Shown here in pieces: positions 6,034 to 8,195 of a stretch of DNA of 8,195 nucleotides. The notes beneath the pieces were generated by a model that saw only the letters and a list, made by a program, of their open reading frames with translations, did no database searches and was not told the origin of the DNA. Numbering within the stretch: position 1 is the first letter of the stretch; every line of letters begins with the position of its first letter. The stretch spans positions 1 to 8,195 of the forward strand of contig JAGCVR010000105.1 in NCBI GenBank assembly GCA_017962285.1, read 5' to 3'. The position numbers were made by a program, and so were the translations under genes. This DNA is from Muribaculaceae bacterium (GTDB lineage Bacteria > Bacteroidota > Bacteroidia > Bacteroidales > Muribaculaceae).

Positions 6034-6064
6034 CTGTGCCGGAAAAGTTTTTGGCACAGTTTTT
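6034..6064 (+). terminator. Intrinsic terminator of the fusion gene
   Basis: CTGTGCC at 6034-6040 pairs with GGCACAG at 6053-6059. The loop holds an inner AAAA/TTTT pair, and five T follow at 6060-6064. A second copy of TTTCTGTGCC at 6008-6017 could pair with the same right arm. The hairpin lies 26 bp after the stop codon. Confidence 0.85.
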
Positions 6065-6081
6065 GCTTTGTTATAATTGGG

Positions 6082-6119
6082 GTTATGCAGATAGGGTGCG
6101 TAACATGTGTTTAGTTTTG
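6082..6119 (+). promoter_or_regulatory. Possible promoter of the retropepsin-like gene, with inverted repeat
   Basis: TAGTTTTG at 6112-6119 fits the -7 consensus, but no TTG lies 19-21 bp upstream, so the -33 element is poor. That place is instead occupied by an imperfect inverted repeat, GTTATGC (6082-6088) with GCGTAAC (6098-6104), matching at 6 of 7 positions, which could be an activator or repressor site. If used, transcription would start near 6123 and leave a leader of about 144 nt. Confidence 0.4.
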
Positions 6120-6176
6120 CAGTGAAATTCGAGATTAAAGGGGATTCTTTAATAGCAACTGGATTTCAGTGGAGAT

Positions 6177-6240
6177 TGTTCTTTGACATATTGATAAACC
6201 CTAATCGGTCATTAGGCCAATACTTATTAAGTGTATTTTT
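6177..6240 (+). promoter_or_regulatory. Structured leader with boxA-like motif
   Basis: TGTTCTTTGACA at 6177-6188 closely resembles boxA antitermination sites of rRNA leaders (E. coli TGCTCTTTAACA). It is followed by a perfect hairpin CCTAAT-cggtc-ATTAGG at 6200-6216 and a weaker TACTT...AAGTGTA stem at 6221-6235 that runs into TTTTT (6236-6240), giving a terminator-like end just before the coding region. A processive antitermination or attenuation role is an inference from this order of elements. Confidence 0.35.
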
Positions 6241-6266
6241 CAAAACAACTAAAAAACAAAACTGCT

Positions 6267-6782
6267 ATGAAGAAAAGTGCAAAATTGATGAAGGTGAGCC
6301 GTCTGTTGAACTCTAATCGTGCCAGCAAGGCAGCGCGGAAACGCTACCGCCACTGCTCGATGGCTAACTCGCTCTCGAATGCGCGCCTCTTTCTGGTTAT
6401 CCTTGAGGGCGAACTCGGCGGGATGCCGTTCGTGGTGGATTCGGGCTCGGACGAGAATGTGATGATGAGCTACGCCTACGAGGCGATTAAGCGCGACAAG
6501 CCTGAGCTGATCAAGTCGGAGACGACGCAGGAGCAGCACATGACGCTGGGCGTGGGCGGTCCAGTGCAAGTGGGCGCAGCCACGTATGTGGAGATTGCCA
6601 TCCACATTGCCGGCGTGGAGCGGCTGACGCGTTTTCAGGTGGTTAATGCCAGCGAGGCAATGGCTGAGCAGACACAGAAACTCTACGGTGCGCCCTTGTG
6701 CGGCATGCTGGGCGTGGAGTTCCTGGTGGACAACAAGATGTCGCTCGACTTCGAGCGCGCCGTGGCGCGGATCAGCGCATAA
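6267..6782 (+). CDS. Retropepsin-like aspartic protease family protein
   Basis: From the ATG at 6267 the protein has 171 residues. Residues 41-66 show the opening of a clan AA retropepsin fold: a beta-hairpin (LFLVILEGELGGMPF) leading to VVDSGSDENVM with the catalytic-type Asp58 in DSG. GVGGPVQVG (95-103) may correspond to the flap, and GMLGVEFLVDNKMSLDF (146-162) matches the second hydrophobic-hydrophobic-Gly block typical of the family. One DSG motif per chain implies that an active enzyme would be a homodimer. The first 30 residues are very basic (many Lys and Arg) with no signal peptide or membrane segment, so it is probably cytosolic and may bind nucleic acid or ribosomes. A GTG at 6231 would add 12 residues but is less likely. 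Substrate unknown; protease activity is inferred from motifs only. Confidence 0.75.
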   Translation: MKKSAKLMKVSRLLNSNRASKAARKRYRHCSMANSLSNARLFLVILEGELGGMPFVVDSGSDENVMMSYAYEAIKRDKPELIKSETTQEQHMTLGVGGPVQVGAATYVEIAIHIAGVERLTRFQVVNASEAMAEQTQKLYGAPLCGMLGVEFLVDNKMSLDFERAVARISA

Positions 6783-6823
6783 GGCAGACATTGGGGCGGT
6801 GGCACCTTTCATGGTGCCCTGCC
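6783..6823 (+). repeat. Hairpin after the retropepsin-like gene
   Basis: GGCACC-tttcat-GGTGCC at 6801-6818 is a perfect stem, enclosed by GGCAG (6783-6787) and CTGCC (6819-6823). It begins right after the stop codon but has no T-run, so it may stabilise the 3' end rather than terminate; the T-run hairpin at 6874-6919 lies further on. Confidence 0.4.
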
Positions 6824-6845
6824 TATGCTACGATAGCTCCCCGGG

Positions 6846-6876
6846 TTGGGGAATTGGGGAAAAAGTGTTATCTTTG
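6846..6876 (+). promoter_or_regulatory. Promoter of fabD
   Basis: TATCTTTG at 6869-6876 matches the -7 consensus and TTG at 6846-6848 is 20 bp upstream. The inferred start is near 6880, inside the left arm of the terminator hairpin, with a leader of about 69 nt to fabD. Confidence 0.65.
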
Positions 6877-6919
6877 CACGGATTATGGAAAAAATTCTGT
6901 AATCCGTGCAATTTTTTTT
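6874..6919 (+). terminator. Strong intrinsic terminator overlapping the fabD promoter
   Basis: TTGCACGGATTA at 6874-6885 pairs perfectly over 12 bp with TAATCCGTGCAA at 6900-6911. The 14-nt loop is followed on the 3' side by eight T at 6912-6919. It would stop transcription coming from the protease gene. The last three bases of the fabD -7 box lie in the left arm, so RNA started near 6880 would keep only about six bp of the stem. Confidence 0.8.
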
Positions 6920-6948
6920 GAATATTAACTAAAAACGAAGATAAAGAA

Positions 6949-7827
6949 ATGAAAGCATTTGTATTTCCCGGACAGGGTGCCCAGTTTGTGGGTATGGGCA
7001 AGGAACTTTATGAGACCAACGCCGTGGCTCACGATCTTTTTGAGAAAGCTAACGAGGTGCTCGGTTTCCGCATTACCGACCTTATGTTTGCCGGCACCGA
7101 AGACGACCTGAAGCAGACTAAGGTGACTCAGCCGGCGGTGTTTCTGCACTCGGTGGTTCTTGCACTGACGATGGGGGAGGAGTTTAACCCCGATGCTGTG
7201 GCAGGCCATTCGCTGGGCGAGTTCTCGGCACTGGTGGCTGCCGGCGCATTGTCGTTTGAGCAGGGCTTGAAACTGGTTGAGGCGCGTGCCCTCGCCATGC
7301 AGAAGGCTTGCGAGGCTGCACCGTCCACTATGGCGGCAATCATCGGTCTTGACGACGAGGTGATAGAGCGCGTGTGCGCCGAGGTTGACGGCGTGGTTGT
7401 GGCAGCAAACTACAACAGCCCTGGTCAGGTGGTGATTTCCGGCACGTTCGAGGCTATTGACGAGGCTTGCGCTAAGTTGAAAGAGGCTGGTGCCCGTCGT
7501 GCCCTTCCGCTGAAGGTGGGCGGTGCGTTCCACTCTCCACTGATGGAGCCTGCCCGTGCCGAACTGGCAAAGGCCATCGACGAGGCTGAATTCAAGGCTC
7601 CACGCTGCCCGATTTATCAGGACGTGGACGCTCTTCCACACACCGACCCTGAGGAAATCAAGGCAAATCTCGTGAAGCAGCTTACCGCTCCGGTTCGCTG
7701 GAGTCAGATTATGGCAAATATGGTTGCCGACGGTCTGACCGAGGCTGTGGAGGTGGGTCCCGGCAGGGTTCTGCAAGGACTTATCAGCCGCACCTATCGT
7801 GAGGTGGCGGTGAGCGGGAAACAGTGA
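6949..7827 (+). CDS. fabD: Malonyl-CoA:ACP transacylase
   Basis: FabD moves malonyl groups from CoA to acyl carrier protein, supplying the extender unit for type II fatty-acid synthesis in the cytoplasm. The 292-residue length is normal. Motifs appear in order: FPGQGAQ (6-12), Gln61 in VTQPA, the nucleophile Ser88 in GHSLGEFSAL (86-95), Arg113 in EARALAM, which holds the malonyl carboxylate, the catalytic His195 in GGAFHSPLM, Gln244 in the LVKQLTAPVRW block (241-251), and the closing EVGPGRVLQGL (268-278). The ATG at 6949 gives the standard start MKAFVFPGQG. It has its own promoter behind a strong terminator, and no other fatty-acid gene is in the window. A partial exchanger gene follows after 77 bp. 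I see no defect in the catalytic residues. Confidence 0.97.
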   Translation: MKAFVFPGQGAQFVGMGKELYETNAVAHDLFEKANEVLGFRITDLMFAGTEDDLKQTKVTQPAVFLHSVVLALTMGEEFNPDAVAGHSLGEFSALVAAGALSFEQGLKLVEARALAMQKACEAAPSTMAAIIGLDDEVIERVCAEVDGVVVAANYNSPGQVVISGTFEAIDEACAKLKEAGARRALPLKVGGAFHSPLMEPARAELAKAIDEAEFKAPRCPIYQDVDALPHTDPEEIKANLVKQLTAPVRWSQIMANMVADGLTEAVEVGPGRVLQGLISRTYREVAVSGKQ

Positions 7828-7837
7828 GTTGAAAAGT

Positions 7838-7889
7838 GAAGTAATGCGCTTTGCGCAGGAAGTAATCGGGCTTGGCACGAGGTGTGCCA
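7838..7889 (+). repeat. Two small hairpins between fabD and the exchanger gene
   Basis: TGCGC-ttt-GCGCA lies at 7845-7857 and TGGCAC-gaggt-GTGCCA at 7873-7889. Each is preceded by the octamer GAAGTAAT (7838-7845 and 7859-7866). No T-run or good -7 box is seen, so termination and a separate promoter are both unsupported, and the exchanger gene may be read from fabD. Confidence 0.35.
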
Positions 7890-7904
7890 CTATAAATCAG
7901 AGTT

Positions 7905-8195
7905 ATGGATTATTTGTTACTTGTTGTTGGTCTTGCGTTGCTCCTACTGGGGGCAAACTCCCTTGTTGACTCATCGGTGGCGATAGCGCAGAAGGCTAAG
8001 ATTTCCAATTTCATTATCGGCCTGACCATAGTGGGAATCGGTACTTCCGCGCCGGAGCTGTTTATCTCCATATCGTCGTCGGTTACAGGTCATGGCGATG
8101 TGGCAATGGGAAACGTGATAGGTTCCAATATCTGCAACATCCTGCTGATATTGGGAGTCACTGCCACCATCTGTCCGTTTGCCATCAATAAGAAG
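7905..8195 (+). CDS. Na+/Ca2+ exchanger family protein (CaCA), 5' part only
   Basis: The first 97 residues are present and the frame is still open at the window edge. They match the N-terminal half of a calcium/cation antiporter of the YrbG type, which exchanges Ca2+ for Na+ or another cation across the inner membrane. The first helix is LLLVVGLALLLLGANSLV (4-21). The alpha-1 repeat that forms the ion site is clear: VGIGTSAPELFISI (44-57), with Glu51 at the position of the conserved ion ligand, then GNVIGSNICNILLILG (69-84). Such proteins usually have about 310-330 residues with a second, inverted alpha repeat, so roughly two thirds of the gene lies outside. ATG at 7905 is the natural start because the hydrophobic helix begins at once. 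Confidence 0.93.
   Translation, partial: MDYLLLVVGLALLLLGANSLVDSSVAIAQKAKISNFIIGLTIVGIGTSAPELFISISSSVTGHGDVAMGNVIGSNICNILLILGVTATICPFAINKK

Noticed and set aside
6072..6077. TATAAT as a sigma-70 type -10 box
   Set aside because: The other promoters here follow TAnnTTTG, and no TTGACA lies upstream. The hexamer sits in an AT-rich stretch just after a terminator.
6925..7890. 321-codon minus-strand open frame opposite fabD
   Set aside because: It is a shadow of fabD, whose catalytic motifs are complete. No promoter or domain supports the minus-strand reading.

Overview
The window looks like chromosomal DNA from a member of the Bacteroidales. The clearest sign is a series of promoter-like sites with the Bacteroidota -7 consensus TAnnTTTG, several with a TTG about 20 bp upstream, placed in front of most genes. 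Other signs are A-rich, Shine-Dalgarno-poor start regions, a lipoprotein with acidic residues just after the lipid-anchored cysteine, and L25 (Ctc type), Pth and S4/Hsp15 genes in a row. The proteins resemble those of Muribaculaceae or Prevotellaceae; this family-level placement is from memory and is not certain.

Layout. Positions 1-485 hold no credible gene. They carry a cluster of short GC-rich hairpins and an AT-rich element of about 160 bp with imperfect terminal inverted repeats. A minus-strand lipoprotein gene (486-1181) and a plus-strand DUF805 membrane protein gene (1405-1890) diverge from a shared 223-bp region with one promoter each; the DUF805 gene ends at a good intrinsic terminator. 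Next come ribosomal protein L25 (2134-2811), peptidyl-tRNA hydrolase (from 2881) and an S4-domain Hsp15-like protein (3464-3910), close enough to form one operon. A separate promoter, overlapped by two palindromes, drives a 645-codon gene (4070-6007). This gene encodes a complete CCA-adding tRNA nucleotidyltransferase joined in frame to a complete O6-alkylguanine-DNA alkyltransferase, and it ends at a strong terminator. A small retropepsin-like protease gene (6267-6782) follows behind a structured leader of about 150 nt. Then come fabD (6949-7827) and the 5' end of a Na+/Ca2+ exchanger gene that runs off the window (7905-8195).

Functional theme. The central block concerns tRNA and ribosome upkeep: L25 binds 5S rRNA, Pth recycles peptidyl-tRNA, Hsp15-like proteins act on stalled 50S subunits, and the CCA enzyme repairs tRNA 3' ends. 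The alkyltransferase domain ties a DNA-repair activity to the last of these. FabD belongs to fatty-acid initiation and the exchanger to cation transport, with no evident link between them beyond position.

Most notable points: the CCA-enzyme/alkyltransferase fusion, the palindromes over its promoter, a terminator hairpin whose left arm overlaps the fabD promoter, overlapping hairpins in the L25 leader, and the boxA-like leader of the protease gene.
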